Shown here: one piece after another, positions 36,972-45,833 of the stretch
Position numbering within the stretch: the stretch's first letter is position 1
Layout: every line of letters begins with the position of its first letter
Assembly: GCA_020853705.1 (NCBI GenBank)
Contig: JADYYK010000084.1
Location: 1-64,000 of the forward strand
DNA from: Deltaproteobacteria bacterium
GTDB lineage: Bacteria; Myxococcota_A; Polyangia; Haliangiales; JADYYK01
Reading direction: 5' to 3'
Length of the DNA stretch: 64,000 bases
The notes under the pieces: generated by a model
The model's input: only the letters and a program-made list of their open reading frames with translations
Told to the model about the DNA's origin: nothing
Databases searched by the model: none
Translations under genes and position numbers: made by a program

Positions 36972-37810
36972 CCGCCGACCAGGTCGCCCTCGGTACGCAC
37001 CATGGGCTTGCCGCTCAGGGTGTCGAACAGCGTGATCAGCACCATGACGTTGGGCGTCTGCGCCGCCGCGGCGCTGCCGGCGGACAGCCACTTGCCGGCC
37101 TTCTTGGCGCGGATGAAGCCGCCGTCGACCTGCAGCGACTCGATCTCGGCGAACGCCAGCGGCGGCTTGCCGTTGAACGACACTCCGTGCAGCGACAGCG
37201 CGACCTTGTTGAACACCGCGACGCCGCCGTCGCGCACCAGGCGCGCGTAGCGATCGAGCAGGCGCGGGTTGACGCGCTCGCAGGCGAAGCGGAAGGCGAG
37301 GACGCAGCCCTTGTCAGCCTTGTTGAACTTCAGGGTCTGGCCGCCGCCGACCAGCTTGACGTTGACCTGGCTGGCCTTGTCGAGGTTGAACGGATCGTTG
37401 CTCATGGCGCGCACCGCCGCGGTGATGGCCAGGCCGATGAGGCCACCGGCCTGCACGTTGACGGCGTGCAGCCAGATCTCGTCGACGGCCTCCCACGCGA
37501 TGGCCGTGTACTGCGAGCCCTTCTTGAGCTTGATGCCCTCGGGGTGGATGGTGACCAGGCGCGACGACTCGCGGTAGAACAGCCACACCGACAGCGCCAG
37601 CATGAGCAGGCCGAAGATGATGAAGCCGACGCCGGGCCCGCTGCCCGAGTGGCGATCATCCTTGAGCTTCCAGCCCAGGAACATCATGCCCAGCGAGAAG
37701 GGCACCAGGAACAGACCGACCAGGACCCGGATCGCCAGTCCACGGTGCAGGGTCTGCAGCGGGGGAGCCCACATGTCCGGCCGTACGGCCGAGGTCGCGT
37801 TCGCGCTCAT
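36959..37810 (-). CDS. two-helix membrane protein, DUF6585-like
   Basis: 283 residues. Two hydrophobic helices (about 26-47 and 60-80) are followed by a PH-like beta domain, IHPEGIKLKKGSQYTAIAWE, typical of the DUF6585/YcxB class, then a soluble C-terminal half with VALSLHGVSFNGKPPLAFAE, which looks like a repeat of the same fold. Function unknown. TATGAT 6 bases before the ATG suggests a leaderless mRNA. Tail-to-tail with the kinase. Confidence 0.75.
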   Translation of the reverse strand: MSANATSAVRPDMWAPPLQTLHRGLAIRVLVGLFLVPFSLGMMFLGWKLKDDRHSGSGPGVGFIIFGLLMLALSVWLFYRESSRLVTIHPEGIKLKKGSQYTAIAWEAVDEIWLHAVNVQAGGLIGLAITAAVRAMSNDPFNLDKASQVNVKLVGGGQTLKFNKADKGCVLAFRFACERVNPRLLDRYARLVRDGGVAVFNKVALSLHGVSFNGKPPLAFAEIESLQVDGGFIRAKKAGKWLSAGSAAAAQTPNVMVLITLFDTLSGKPMVRTEGDLVGGQYV

Positions 37811-37816
37811 GGGGGC

Positions 37817-37822
37817 ATCATA
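37817..37822 (-). promoter_or_regulatory. -10-like TATGAT, leaderless type
   Basis: Minus-strand TATGAT (37822 to 37817) ends 6 bases before ATG 37810. Confidence 0.5.
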
Positions 37823-37870
37823 CTGCGGCGGCGGGCCGATCTGCCGCAATGCCGATCGATTCCGGGGTGT

Positions 37871-37876
37871 TAGGAT
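37871..37876 (+). promoter_or_regulatory. -10-like TAGGAT
   Basis: TAGGAT ends 9 bases before ATG 37886, or 12 before ATG 37889. It is divergent from the 37810 gene. Confidence 0.4.
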
Positions 37877-37885
37877 TTCACCGCG

Positions 37886-38860
37886 ATGATGCGCTTTTCG
37901 CCCTACCTGGAGCTGGCCGGTCGCCCCAACGTGGTGGTCGATGGTGGCGGCACCGAGGGCACCGTGCTGACGCTGTCGCACTGGCCCAAGAGCGGCACCC
38001 CCGCGGACCTCAAGGATGATCTGTCGGCGCAGATCGCCTTCCGCTACCTCGACCGCCGCGAGCCAGCCCCCGCCGAGCTGGTCTCCAACGACCACTTCGA
38101 CGAGGACGGCCTGGCCAGCGTGTTCGCCCTGGAGCAGCCGGCGCTGGCGCTGGCCCACCGTGACCTGGTCATCGATGTCGCGGCCGCGGGCGACTTCGCG
38201 ACCTACCGCGACCGGCGCGCCGCCCGCATCGCCTTCGTGATCGCGCGCTGGAACGACCCCGAGACCTCGCCGCTGCCGGCCGCGCTGTTCACCGGCCCCT
38301 ATCCGCAGCGCGCCGCCGCGGTGTACCAGGCGCTGCTGCCGCGCGTGCCCGCGCTGCTGACCCAGCTCGACCGCTTCCGGGCCGACTTCGCCGACGAGGA
38401 CGCCCACCTCGAGGCCAGCGAGCGCGCCCTGCGCGAGGGTGCCTTCACCATCGAGGAGCTGCCCGCGCTGGACCTGGCCATCGTGCGCACCACGCCTGGC
38501 GTGGCACGACGCGCGGTGCACCGCTTCACCCAGCGCCGTGAGGCGCGCTGGCACCCGATGGCCATCCACAACGCCACCCGCTGTCTGCGGCTGCTGCTGA
38601 TCGAGGGCGACCACTACGAGCTGCAGTTCCGCTACGAGAGCTGGGTGCAGTACATGACGCGGCGCCCGCTGCCGCGCGTCGACCTCGAGCCCCTGGCCGC
38701 CGCGCTGTGCGACAGCGAGGGCACCCGCTGGAGCTGCGACCCGGTCAGCGCGCTGACCCCACGCCTGAGCGGCACCGCGAGCCACGCCCCCGAGGCCATC
38801 ATCGCGACCATCACGCAGCACCTCGCCAGCGCGCCGCCAGCCTGGGATCCCTACGACTGA
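37886..38860 (+). CDS. conserved protein with DHH-like NDHFDEDG motif
   Basis: 324 residues, soluble. The motif SNDHFDEDGLASVFAL (near residue 67) and DVAAAGDFATYRDRR resemble the metal-binding loop of DHH-type phosphoesterases and, in my recollection, a domain of unknown function listed as DUF6687. The rest has helical segments and FELQFRYESW-like beta strands near the C terminus. A phosphoesterase role is only a guess. It overlaps the convergent LysR gene by 10 bases. Confidence 0.7.
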   Translation: MMRFSPYLELAGRPNVVVDGGGTEGTVLTLSHWPKSGTPADLKDDLSAQIAFRYLDRREPAPAELVSNDHFDEDGLASVFALEQPALALAHRDLVIDVAAAGDFATYRDRRAARIAFVIARWNDPETSPLPAALFTGPYPQRAAAVYQALLPRVPALLTQLDRFRADFADEDAHLEASERALREGAFTIEELPALDLAIVRTTPGVARRAVHRFTQRREARWHPMAIHNATRCLRLLLIEGDHYELQFRYESWVQYMTRRPLPRVDLEPLAAALCDSEGTRWSCDPVSALTPRLSGTASHAPEAIIATITQHLASAPPAWDPYD

Positions 38861-39777
38861 GATACCGCGTCGGTGCGGTCGGCGCGCAGCCGGGCGACCA
38901 GCTCGGTCAGCACCGGGAGCTCGGCGCTGGCGCGGCGCACGCCGACCCAGATGGGGTGCCTCAGCGACAGCCCTTCGACTCGCAGCCTGCGCAGGCCGGG
39001 TTCGACCACGGTGTAGTCGGGCAGGAAGGCGACGCCCGCGCCGGCAATGACCAGCTGCTTCAAGGTCTGGATGTGCGCCATGCGCAAGCGGACCGCGCGG
39101 TCGAGGTCGTGCGCGGAGAGGAAGTCGGCCACGGTGTCGAAGAAGGCGTCGCCGGTGCGGCCATAGTCGACGATGGCCAGGCCGCGCAGCCGGGCCAGCG
39201 TCAGCCGGCCACGCACCCGGGCCCGCACGGGCAGCACCGCGACCGCGCTGGCGTGGCCGACCTCGTGCACGCGCACGCCGGCCATGGCCACCGGGCGGCC
39301 GACCGAGACCACGGCGTCGATCTCGCCGCGCGCCAGCGCCTGCAGCTGGGGCACGATGGTGCCGGCGCGCAGGTCGAACTCGACGCGCGGGTAGCGTCGG
39401 CTCAGGGCGGCCAGCGGCGCCGCCAGCAGGTAGGTGCTGACGGTGGGCAGCGAGCCGATGCGCAGCACGCCGACCGGCTCGGCGGCGGCGGCGCGCGCGG
39501 TGTCGAGCAGGCCGTGCACGCGGTCGACCAGCTCGCTGATCTGGCCCGCCATGGCGCGCCCGACCGCGGTCAGCGCGACACCGCGGCCGGCCTTCGCCAG
39601 CAGCTTCACGCCGAGCAGCTGCTCGAGCTGGCGCAGGCGCAGGCTGATGGCGGGCTGGGTGCGGCCGAGGCTGCGCGCCGCCGCGCCGACCCCACCGTCG
39701 ACCACCACGCGATGCAGCGTGTAGAGCAGGTTGAGGTCCAGCTGGTCGGGCCGCAGCCGCGTCGTCACATAAGCCAT
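38851..39777 (-). CDS. LysR-family transcriptional regulator
   Basis: 308 residues. The winged helix-turn-helix lies at residues 10-70 (LDLNLLYTLHRVVVDGGVGA, then RTQPAISLRLRQLEQLLGVKL), followed by a periplasmic-binding-like effector domain from about residue 95 (VLRIGSLPTVSTYLLAAPL). LysR regulators usually control the divergent gene; here that is the lipoprotein at 39843. The palindrome 39781-39792 in the shared promoter is the likely binding site. Confidence 0.93.
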   Translation of the reverse strand: MAYVTTRLRPDQLDLNLLYTLHRVVVDGGVGAAARSLGRTQPAISLRLRQLEQLLGVKLLAKAGRGVALTAVGRAMAGQISELVDRVHGLLDTARAAAAEPVGVLRIGSLPTVSTYLLAAPLAALSRRYPRVEFDLRAGTIVPQLQALARGEIDAVVSVGRPVAMAGVRVHEVGHASAVAVLPVRARVRGRLTLARLRGLAIVDYGRTGDAFFDTVADFLSAHDLDRAVRLRMAHIQTLKQLVIAGAGVAFLPDYTVVEPGLRRLRVEGLSLRHPIWVGVRRASAELPVLTELVARLRADRTDAVSQS

Positions 39778-39780
39778 GCT

Positions 39781-39792
39781 GATGTATACATC
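39781..39792. promoter_or_regulatory. 12-bp palindrome, probable LysR operator
   Basis: GATGTATACATC is a perfect palindrome 3 bases upstream of the LysR start and within the divergent promoter region. The minus-strand -10 candidate TATACA lies inside it, fitting autoregulation. Confidence 0.55.
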
Positions 39793-39829
39793 GAAAAACT
39801 ATCAATTCGTCGGCGAGGTGACCGGCGCC

Positions 39830-39835
39830 TAGACT
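39830..39835 (+). promoter_or_regulatory. -10-like TAGACT, leaderless type
   Basis: TAGACT ends 7 bases before ATG 39843 of the lipoprotein gene. Confidence 0.45.
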
Positions 39836-39842
39836 GCCCGAC

Positions 39843-40778
39843 ATGAAGACACATTGGCTTTGTGGGTTGCTGTTCCTGGTGGGCTGCGCGGACGACGGCA
39901 CTGGCGTGGGCGCGCCGCCGGGCAGCCAGGGTGTGGTGGAGCCGCCAGGCCGACAGGGCGTGGCCGAGCGCCCGCGGCTGGTCAGCGAGACCGAGCGCGT
40001 GGCCGGCCTGGTCGAGCCCGACCAGCTCGGCGAGCTCGAGCGGCTGATCGGGCGCTATGCGCGCGGCGACGCCCCGGTGTACCGCGGCCGGCTGCAGGCG
40101 GTCGGCAACGGTCGCCTCGAGGACGGCCCGGTCGCCGCCGCGCTGGTCAAGGACGACCGGGTCTGGTGGCTGGGGCCCGACTATGTCACCGGCTACACCC
40201 TGACCTTCTTCAGCCAGGCCCAGCAGAAGCGCTTCCGCCTGAGCCAGGTGCCCGAGGCGCCGGGCCGCACCCGCGCCGACATGGTGGTGCCCTACAACTC
40301 GTCGTTCGGCGTCAACGCGCGCTGCAGCGACTGCCTGGTCGACCTGGCCAGCCACCCGGCGACCCTGGACATCGACCTCGCCGCCGACGGCTTCTACGCC
40401 GACCAGCGCACGCCGCTGGCCATCCGCGCCAGCGGCCACCTGGAGCGCGTCCCGCCCGCCGACCTGACCTGGAGTGACCTCGTCGAGATCAGCCAGGTCT
40501 ACGAGCGCAACACCGCGGAGGCCGTCGCCGGCTTCCGCCCACGTGGCGCCGAGCTGGTGCGCACCGTGCGCCGCGAGCTGCGCGAGGTGGTGCCGCGCCC
40601 GCCCAGCGTGGCCTACGACCGGTGCACCCGCACCACCACGTACGAGACCGAGTGGTGGGTCGACCCCGCGCAGCTGGGCGACTTCGGGGTGCGCAACCTG
40701 ACCATCGTCAAGCAGGAGACCTGCTGCAGCGACAGCACTTTCATGGGCTGCACCATGCCTCCGACGATCTGCTTCTGA
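39843..40778 (+). CDS. lipoprotein of unknown function
   Basis: 311 residues. MKTHWLCGLLFLVGCADDG gives lipobox LVGC (Cys15). The mature domain has VYRGRLQAVGNGRL, a central segment VPYNSSFGVNARCSDCLVDL with a Cys pair, and a Cys-containing tail ETCCSDSTFMGC. No domain recognised. Divergent from the LysR regulator, which probably controls it. The next gene starts 22 bases downstream with its own promoter box. Confidence 0.78.
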   Translation: MKTHWLCGLLFLVGCADDGTGVGAPPGSQGVVEPPGRQGVAERPRLVSETERVAGLVEPDQLGELERLIGRYARGDAPVYRGRLQAVGNGRLEDGPVAAALVKDDRVWWLGPDYVTGYTLTFFSQAQQKRFRLSQVPEAPGRTRADMVVPYNSSFGVNARCSDCLVDLASHPATLDIDLAADGFYADQRTPLAIRASGHLERVPPADLTWSDLVEISQVYERNTAEAVAGFRPRGAELVRTVRRELREVVPRPPSVAYDRCTRTTTYETEWWVDPAQLGDFGVRNLTIVKQETCCSDSTFMGCTMPPTICF

Positions 40779-40787
40779 CGCCGGTGG

Positions 40788-40793
40788 TATCCT
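40788..40793 (+). promoter_or_regulatory. -10-like TATCCT, leaderless type
   Basis: TATCCT ends 7 bases before ATG 40801. Confidence 0.45.
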
Positions 40794-40800
40794 CGGGCCC

Positions 40801-41811
40801 ATGCGGGTGGCATGGGTGGCGGTGGCGACCTGGCTGGCAGCGCTGCCGGCGCTGACCGGCTGTGGCAGCGACGGCTCGGCCGAATGTGGTGAGGGCACCC
40901 AGCTGGTGGCCGGCGAGTGCCGCATCGTCGACGGCTCGGTGGCCATCGATCGCGCGCTGCAGGCGCCCGACGCCGCCAGCCCCGATGGCGGCCTGACCTG
41001 CGGCCCTGGCACGCAGGAGCAGAACGGGCAGTGCGTGCCGGGCGTGCGCTACGAGATCCGCTCGCCAGTCAGCAGCGTCGGCGCCGACGGCTTCTCCAAG
41101 ATCCCGCTGCTGGTGCTGGGCACGCTGGCCGACGGCTCGTTCGCGCGCGACCCCGTCGTGGTCACGCTGTCGCGCCCGGGCAGCGGTGGCCTGGCGCCGA
41201 GCGCGGTCACCCTGAGCTCGTTCGGTCAGACCATCTACTTCACCCCGTGCTCGTCGATCACCGCCGGCTGCCTGGGCCCCACCGAGGTGCGCATGGCGCT
41301 GGTCGCAGCGCCTGGTGTGCCGGTGGCGACGCGCACGCTCGACCTGGTGGCGCCCACCGGGGTGTCCTCGCCGGCGCCGTGCCAGGTCGGCGGCAACGTG
41401 CTGTTCTTCGACGGCAACGACTACATCTATAGCGGCACCCAGACCGTCCGTGTCGGCACCTTCACGCCGACCCTGAACGCCACCAGCGACGTGCTGCGCA
41501 TCCACATCGTGCCCGGCGCGCAGACCCAGGGCGCCTGGTGGGACACCGAGTTCGCGACGCGCCAGCTGATGCAGCCGCTGACCACCCAGGTCTACCGCGA
41601 CGCCGAGCGCTACCCGTTCGAGTCGCCCGGACGTCCCGGCATCACCATCAGCGGTGATGGACGCGGCTGCAACCGCATCCTCGGCCACTTCCAGCTGCAC
41701 ACCCTCGAGACCTCCGGTACCACCGTGCGTCGTGTCCTTGCCACCTTCGAACAGCACTGCGAGGCCGGCACCAGCGTCCTGCGCGGGTGCATCGCCTACG
41801 AGGCCCCCTGA
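40801..41811 (+). CDS. lipoprotein of unknown function
   Basis: 336 residues. MRVAWVAVATWLAALPALTGC is a lipoprotein signal (Cys21), followed by two Cys-rich short units of the ECGEGTQLVAGECRIVDG and TCGPGTQEQNGQCVPG kind, seen in many myxobacterial surface lipoproteins. The remaining 270 residues are beta-rich with six cysteines, ending CEAGTSVLRGCIAYEAP. Function unknown. Its stop overlaps the ATG of the HEAT-like gene by one base. Confidence 0.8.
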   Translation: MRVAWVAVATWLAALPALTGCGSDGSAECGEGTQLVAGECRIVDGSVAIDRALQAPDAASPDGGLTCGPGTQEQNGQCVPGVRYEIRSPVSSVGADGFSKIPLLVLGTLADGSFARDPVVVTLSRPGSGGLAPSAVTLSSFGQTIYFTPCSSITAGCLGPTEVRMALVAAPGVPVATRTLDLVAPTGVSSPAPCQVGGNVLFFDGNDYIYSGTQTVRVGTFTPTLNATSDVLRIHIVPGAQTQGAWWDTEFATRQLMQPLTTQVYRDAERYPFESPGRPGITISGDGRGCNRILGHFQLHTLETSGTTVRRVLATFEQHCEAGTSVLRGCIAYEAP

Positions 41812-42602
41812 TGAAGCCGCCGAAGATCGACTGGTCCGTGCTGGAGTCCGCCACTGGTGATGCCTCGCGCATCGGCGACTGGCTCGATGACCTGGGCTCG
41901 ACGCGGGCGCCGACGCGCAAGCGCGCCATGCAGCAGCTGTCGGCCGCGCTGTGCAGCCAGGGCGTCGTCAACGAGGCCAGCCTGGCGGCGGTGCCGTTCC
42001 TGTTCGCGGCGCTGTCGCGGCGCGGGATGCGCGATCGCGACGCCATCGTCAACCTGCTGGTCGGCATCGCGGTGGGTGATCATGGCCGCTTCCTCGACGG
42101 CTCGGGCACGCCGCGGGCGCGCGCGCTGGGGCGCAGCGGCAAGGCGCGCTCGATCGAGGGCCAGTGCTACCAGCACGTGCACGCACGCCTCGACGTGCTG
42201 CGCGAGTTGCTCGGCGCCAGCGACGCCAAGGTGCGCGCCTCGGCCGCCTTCGCGCTGGCCTGGTTCCCCGACCCCGACGGCCACGCCGCGACCCGCCTGC
42301 TGGCGCGCGCCACCGTCGAGCGCGACGAGCTCGCCGAGGCGTCCATTGCCATCACGCTGGGCCACCTCGGGGTGGCCGAGGCGCGGCCCATCCTGCGCGA
42401 GCTCCTGATCGCGCGCTCCAAGCTGCTGCGCACCGCGGCGGCCATCGGCCTGGCCTACCTGGATCCCAAGGACAAGCTGGACGACATCCGGGGCACCCTG
42501 GGCGACGCCCTCGGCGACCTCGAGCGCACCCGGCTGCCATGGAACCGCGGTGATCTCGGCAAGCACGCCGACGTCGTGCTGGCGGCGCTGCAGCGGCGCT
42601 AG
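41811..42602 (+). CDS. HEAT-repeat-like protein
   Basis: 263 residues, almost all helical. Repeating helix pairs of about 35 residues (VRASAAFALAWFPDPDGHAA, ELAEASIAITLGHLGVAEAR, LLRTAAAIGLAYLDPKDKLD) match HEAT/PBS-lyase-like repeats. Such proteins are binding scaffolds. Coupled (TGATG) to the upstream lipoprotein gene and 5 bases from the kinase-hydrolase gene, so these three likely form an operon; an adaptor role for the kinase is inference. Confidence 0.83.
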   Translation: MKPPKIDWSVLESATGDASRIGDWLDDLGSTRAPTRKRAMQQLSAALCSQGVVNEASLAAVPFLFAALSRRGMRDRDAIVNLLVGIAVGDHGRFLDGSGTPRARALGRSGKARSIEGQCYQHVHARLDVLRELLGASDAKVRASAAFALAWFPDPDGHAATRLLARATVERDELAEASIAITLGHLGVAEARPILRELLIARSKLLRTAAAIGLAYLDPKDKLDDIRGTLGDALGDLERTRLPWNRGDLGKHADVVLAALQRR

Positions 42603-42607
42603 GCCTG

Positions 42608-44506
42608 GTGACCGCGTCGGCCCCAGCCCCCGAAAGGGTCGGCAGCTATGCGCTGATCCGGCGCATTGGCTCAGGCGGGATGGGCGAGGTCTGGCTGGGG
42701 CGCCATGTGGTGTCGGGCAGCCTGGGCGCGGTCAAGCGCCTGACCCCGCAGCACGCCAGACGCGACGCCCTGACGCGCTTCTTCACCCGCGAGGGGCGCG
42801 CCATCGCGCGGCTGTCCCACCCGCACGTGGTGCCGCTGTTCGAGTATGGCGACGACTACCTGGTCACCGGCTTCGTGGCCGGGTCGAACCTCGGGCGGCG
42901 CATGCAGACGCCGATCGACCCGACCAGCGCGCTGCGCGTGACGCGCCAGATCGCCGCCGCGCTGGCGCATGCGCACGAGCGCGGCGTGGTGCACCGCGAC
43001 GTCAAGCCGGCCAACATCCTGCTCGACGAGGCCGGCACCGCCTACCTGAGCGACTTCGGCGTCGCCAGCCTGGGTGACGAGCACGCCCACGAACACGCCG
43101 GCACCCCGCGCTACATGGCCCCCGAGCAGCTGCGCCGCGAGCGCGTCGGCCCGCCCGCCGACCAGTATGCCCTCGGGCTGACCCTGCTCGGCATGCTGGC
43201 TGGCATGCACCAGGTCGATGGCCGCGACGCCGCGCTGGCCGCGCTGCCCGCCGAGCTGCCGGCCGCGCTCCGCGCCGCGGTCGAGCGCGCCACCGACCCG
43301 GTGCCGGAGCAGCGCTTCCCCGACCTCGCCGCGTTCGGCGACGCGCTGGCCAGCATCGATCTCTCGATGCACGCCGCGCCCACGCGCCTGGGCGAGCTGC
43401 GCCGCGCCGCCGCCCCCTACGGCTGGCTGGCCGGCGCGCACCGCCGCGAGGCCCTGGGCGCCGACATCGAGCGCGCCGACTACCGCCTCGGCGACCTGGT
43501 CACGCGCGGCCTGATCGACGCCACGCGCGCCGCCGCGCTCCTGAGCGAGAGCGGCCTCGGCGAGGTCGGCTTCTCGCTGTGGGGGGCGAGCGCGCGCCTG
43601 GGCAGCCTGACCGACCCGGAGGCGCTGGCGCGCAGCGCCGAGGTCGTGGTGCTGCTGCACGGGCTGTCGGCCTCGCGCGAGGTGTGGCGCCACATGGCCC
43701 CGGTGCTGTGCCGCGGCAACTCGCTGACGCTGGTGCTGGCGCCCGACATCCACGGCTTCGGCGAGTCGCGCTTCGTGGGCATACCCACGCTGGAGCAGGC
43801 CTCGCTGCCGGCCATCGCGCGCGCGATCCAGGCGCTGCGGCGCCTGCTGCGCCTGAGCGCGCTGCCCACCGTGCTGGTCGGCCACTCGATGGCCGGCATC
43901 GCCCTGCTGGCGCTGGCGGACCATGACTACGAGGCCAAGGTCGCGCGGGTGGCGCTGAACCCCATCCTGGTTGGCCATGATCCGGCGCTGCGCCCGCGCA
44001 TCCGCCGCTTCGCCACCGTGACACGCGCGCTGGGCCGCGTCGGCTTCCTGTATCGCTGGGTGTCGCGCCGCCTGTCGCGCAGCGAGGCCACGGTGCGCGA
44101 TCTGGCCCCGGTCGAGCAGGATGCCATGCTGCGCGCGGTGCTGGCGCAGCCACCCGAGGTGCTGGCGCGGGTGCTGGAGGCCTTCGCGGCCGCGCCGCTG
44201 AAGATCGGCCGTCAGCAGCGCGCCACCATCGTCGCCGGGGTCGACGACCCCTGGCTGCAGAACGAGGACGCCCTGCTCGGGGCTGCCGCCGACCTCGGGC
44301 TGGAGCCGGCGCAGATCCACCGGCTGGCCTCGGGCGGCCACCATCCGCACCTGGAGTCGGTCAGCCACCCGGAGTGGACCGCGCGCAACGTCGACCAGCT
44401 GCTGCGCGTGATCGAGTCGATGATCGTGACCGCGCACGAGCCGACCAGCTCGCACCCGGGTCAGCTCGCCGCGACCCCGGGCGACACGCTGACCGCCGAC
44501 GAATGA
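42608..44506 (+). CDS. Ser/Thr kinase fused to an alpha/beta hydrolase
   Basis: 632 residues from GTG 42608. The N-terminal half is an intact Hanks-type kinase: IGSGGMGEVWLG (20-31), Lys43, HRDVKPAN from His129 and DFG from Asp149. The C-terminal half, from about residue 345, is an alpha/beta hydrolase: VVLLHGLSASREVW (oxyanion loop), Ser427 in GHSMAG, an acid candidate at Asp546-547 and His578-579 in SGGHHPHLE. No membrane helix. The fusion suggests the hydrolase is controlled by, or controls, phosphorylation; nothing shows the substrate. Its last 46 bases overlap the convergent tauE-like gene. Confidence 0.9.
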   Translation: MTASAPAPERVGSYALIRRIGSGGMGEVWLGRHVVSGSLGAVKRLTPQHARRDALTRFFTREGRAIARLSHPHVVPLFEYGDDYLVTGFVAGSNLGRRMQTPIDPTSALRVTRQIAAALAHAHERGVVHRDVKPANILLDEAGTAYLSDFGVASLGDEHAHEHAGTPRYMAPEQLRRERVGPPADQYALGLTLLGMLAGMHQVDGRDAALAALPAELPAALRAAVERATDPVPEQRFPDLAAFGDALASIDLSMHAAPTRLGELRRAAAPYGWLAGAHRREALGADIERADYRLGDLVTRGLIDATRAAALLSESGLGEVGFSLWGASARLGSLTDPEALARSAEVVVLLHGLSASREVWRHMAPVLCRGNSLTLVLAPDIHGFGESRFVGIPTLEQASLPAIARAIQALRRLLRLSALPTVLVGHSMAGIALLALADHDYEAKVARVALNPILVGHDPALRPRIRRFATVTRALGRVGFLYRWVSRRLSRSEATVRDLAPVEQDAMLRAVLAQPPEVLARVLEAFAAAPLKIGRQQRATIVAGVDDPWLQNEDALLGAAADLGLEPAQIHRLASGGHHPHLESVSHPEWTARNVDQLLRVIESMIVTAHEPTSSHPGQLAATPGDTLTADE

Positions 44507-45291
44507 GCGGGTGAGCTCGCGGATGGGCTGCGCCAGCTGGTGGCGGTCCTGGTCGCGATGGCGAGGCCGACGGTGATCACGAACAGCGCGAAGCCCTGAC
44601 GCAGCCTGGCCACCGACAGGTGACGGGCGATGCGCTCGCCGACGAACGCGCCCGCGACCGCGACGCCGGTCAGCGCGGCGATCAGCCCGAGGTCCAGGTG
44701 CCCGTCACCGAGGTGGCCGAGCAGGCCGGCGCTGCTGTTGATGGCGATCACCAGCAGCGAGGTGCCGACCGCCTCGCGCATGTCGAGGCCCGCGAACGCG
44801 ATCAGCGCCGGCACCACCAGGAAGCCGCCGCCGACGCCGAGGAAGCCGGTGATGGCCCCGACCCCCGCGCCGGCCAGCACAGCGTGCAGCCAGCGCGCCT
44901 GGGGCCGGGCCCGGGTGGCCCCCACCAGCCGACGACCCAGCAGCATCCAGCCGCCGGCCACCGTCATCAGCGCCGCGAACAGCATCATCAGCAGGTGGCC
45001 CGAGATGAGGTGTGTGAAGCGCGCGCCCACGAAGGCGGCCGCGACGCCGGCCCCCCCGAAGGCCAGGGCCACGCGACCACGCACGCGACCGTTGCGCCAG
45101 TGCGCCAGGGACGCGGTCAGGCTGGTCGCGCCCACGATCGCCAGCGACATCGGGACCGCGGCGGCGGGCGCCACCCGGGTCACGTAGACCAGCACGGGCA
45201 CCGCGAGGATCGACCCGCCACCCCCGAAAAGCCCGAGGGAGAGGCCGATCAGGCCGCCGAGCAGCAGGGACAGTGTGAGGTTGGCGTCCAT
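44461..45291 (-). CDS. TauE/SafE-family anion exporter
   Basis: 276 residues with about eight membrane helices. Two homologous halves carry the family signatures GLFGGGGSILAVPVL and GFLGVGGGFLVVPALI. TauE/SafE proteins export sulfite or sulfoacetate; this one sits divergent to a thioredoxin, small membrane and DUF302 set, a grouping often seen in sulfur-related clusters. GGGAG lies directly before ATG 45291. The C-terminal 15 residues are encoded over the kinase-hydrolase end on the other strand. Confidence 0.9.
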   Translation of the reverse strand: MDANLTLSLLLGGLIGLSLGLFGGGGSILAVPVLVYVTRVAPAAAVPMSLAIVGATSLTASLAHWRNGRVRGRVALAFGGAGVAAAFVGARFTHLISGHLLMMLFAALMTVAGGWMLLGRRLVGATRARPQARWLHAVLAGAGVGAITGFLGVGGGFLVVPALIAFAGLDMREAVGTSLLVIAINSSAGLLGHLGDGHLDLGLIAALTGVAVAGAFVGERIARHLSVARLRQGFALFVITVGLAIATRTATSWRSPSASSPAHSSAVSVSPGVAAS

Positions 45292-45319
45292 CTCCCGTGA
45301 GAGCCAGGCGCGTGGCGGA

Positions 45320-45348
45320 GGGTTCGCGTCACACCCGCGAACCCTTTT
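45320..45348 (+). terminator. terminator-like hairpin in the trxA leader
   Basis: GGGTTCGCG, a 7-base loop and CGCGAACCC form a perfect 9-bp stem followed by TTTT, 37 bases before the thioredoxin ATG and 28 bases upstream of the divergent tauE start. It has intrinsic-terminator form for plus-strand transcription, yet it lies in a 5' region, so attenuation or an operator role is possible. Confidence 0.6.
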
Positions 45349-45384
45349 GCGACGGCGCGTCTCTCACCACCCAAGGAGGCAACG

Positions 45385-45786
45385 ATGGCTACCGTGCAGG
45401 TGAACGAGAACAACTTCGAGGCCACCGTCAAGAAGGGGATCGTGGTGCTGGACTTCTGGGCGGCCTGGTGTGGCCCGTGCCGGATGTTCGCGCCCATCTT
45501 CGAGGCCGCGTCGAAGCGCCACCCCGACGTGGTGTTCGGCAAGATCGACACCGAGGCCCAGCCTGGGCTGGCGGCGGCGTTCCAGATCCAGGCCATTCCC
45601 ACGCTGGTCGTGCTGCGTGACGGCATGGTCTTGACGGCCAAGCCGGGTGCGCTGCCGGCCGCGGCGCTCGACGAGCTCATCGGCAAGGTGCGCGCGCTCG
45701 ACATGGACCAGGTGCGACGTCACCTCGCCGAGCAGGAGCGACGCCAGGCCGGCAAGCAGCCGGCGCGTGCTGGCGGGCAGCGCTGA
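45385..45786 (+). CDS. thioredoxin
   Basis: 133 residues. The standard thioredoxin core has FWAAWCGPC (Cys29 and Cys32, WCGPC) and the cis-Pro region QAIPTLVVL. It differs from typical TrxA by a Gln/Arg-rich C-terminal extension of about 25 residues. GGAGG lies about 6 bases before ATG 45385. Reduces disulfides in the cytoplasm; the neighbours suggest a link to sulfur or redox stress. Confidence 0.94.
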   Translation: MATVQVNENNFEATVKKGIVVLDFWAAWCGPCRMFAPIFEAASKRHPDVVFGKIDTEAQPGLAAAFQIQAIPTLVVLRDGMVLTAKPGALPAAALDELIGKVRALDMDQVRRHLAEQERRQAGKQPARAGGQR

Positions 45787-45833
45787 TTCACCGGCGCCGC
45801 GGACCCTTTCGGCGCAGACTGGCTCTCACGCCC

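Noticed and set aside
37811..39901. Minus-strand extension of the DUF6585-like frame to 980 residues
   Set aside because: The upstream part is antisense to the NDHFDEDG gene and frame-shadow of the LysR gene; ATG 37810 with TATGAT is the better start.
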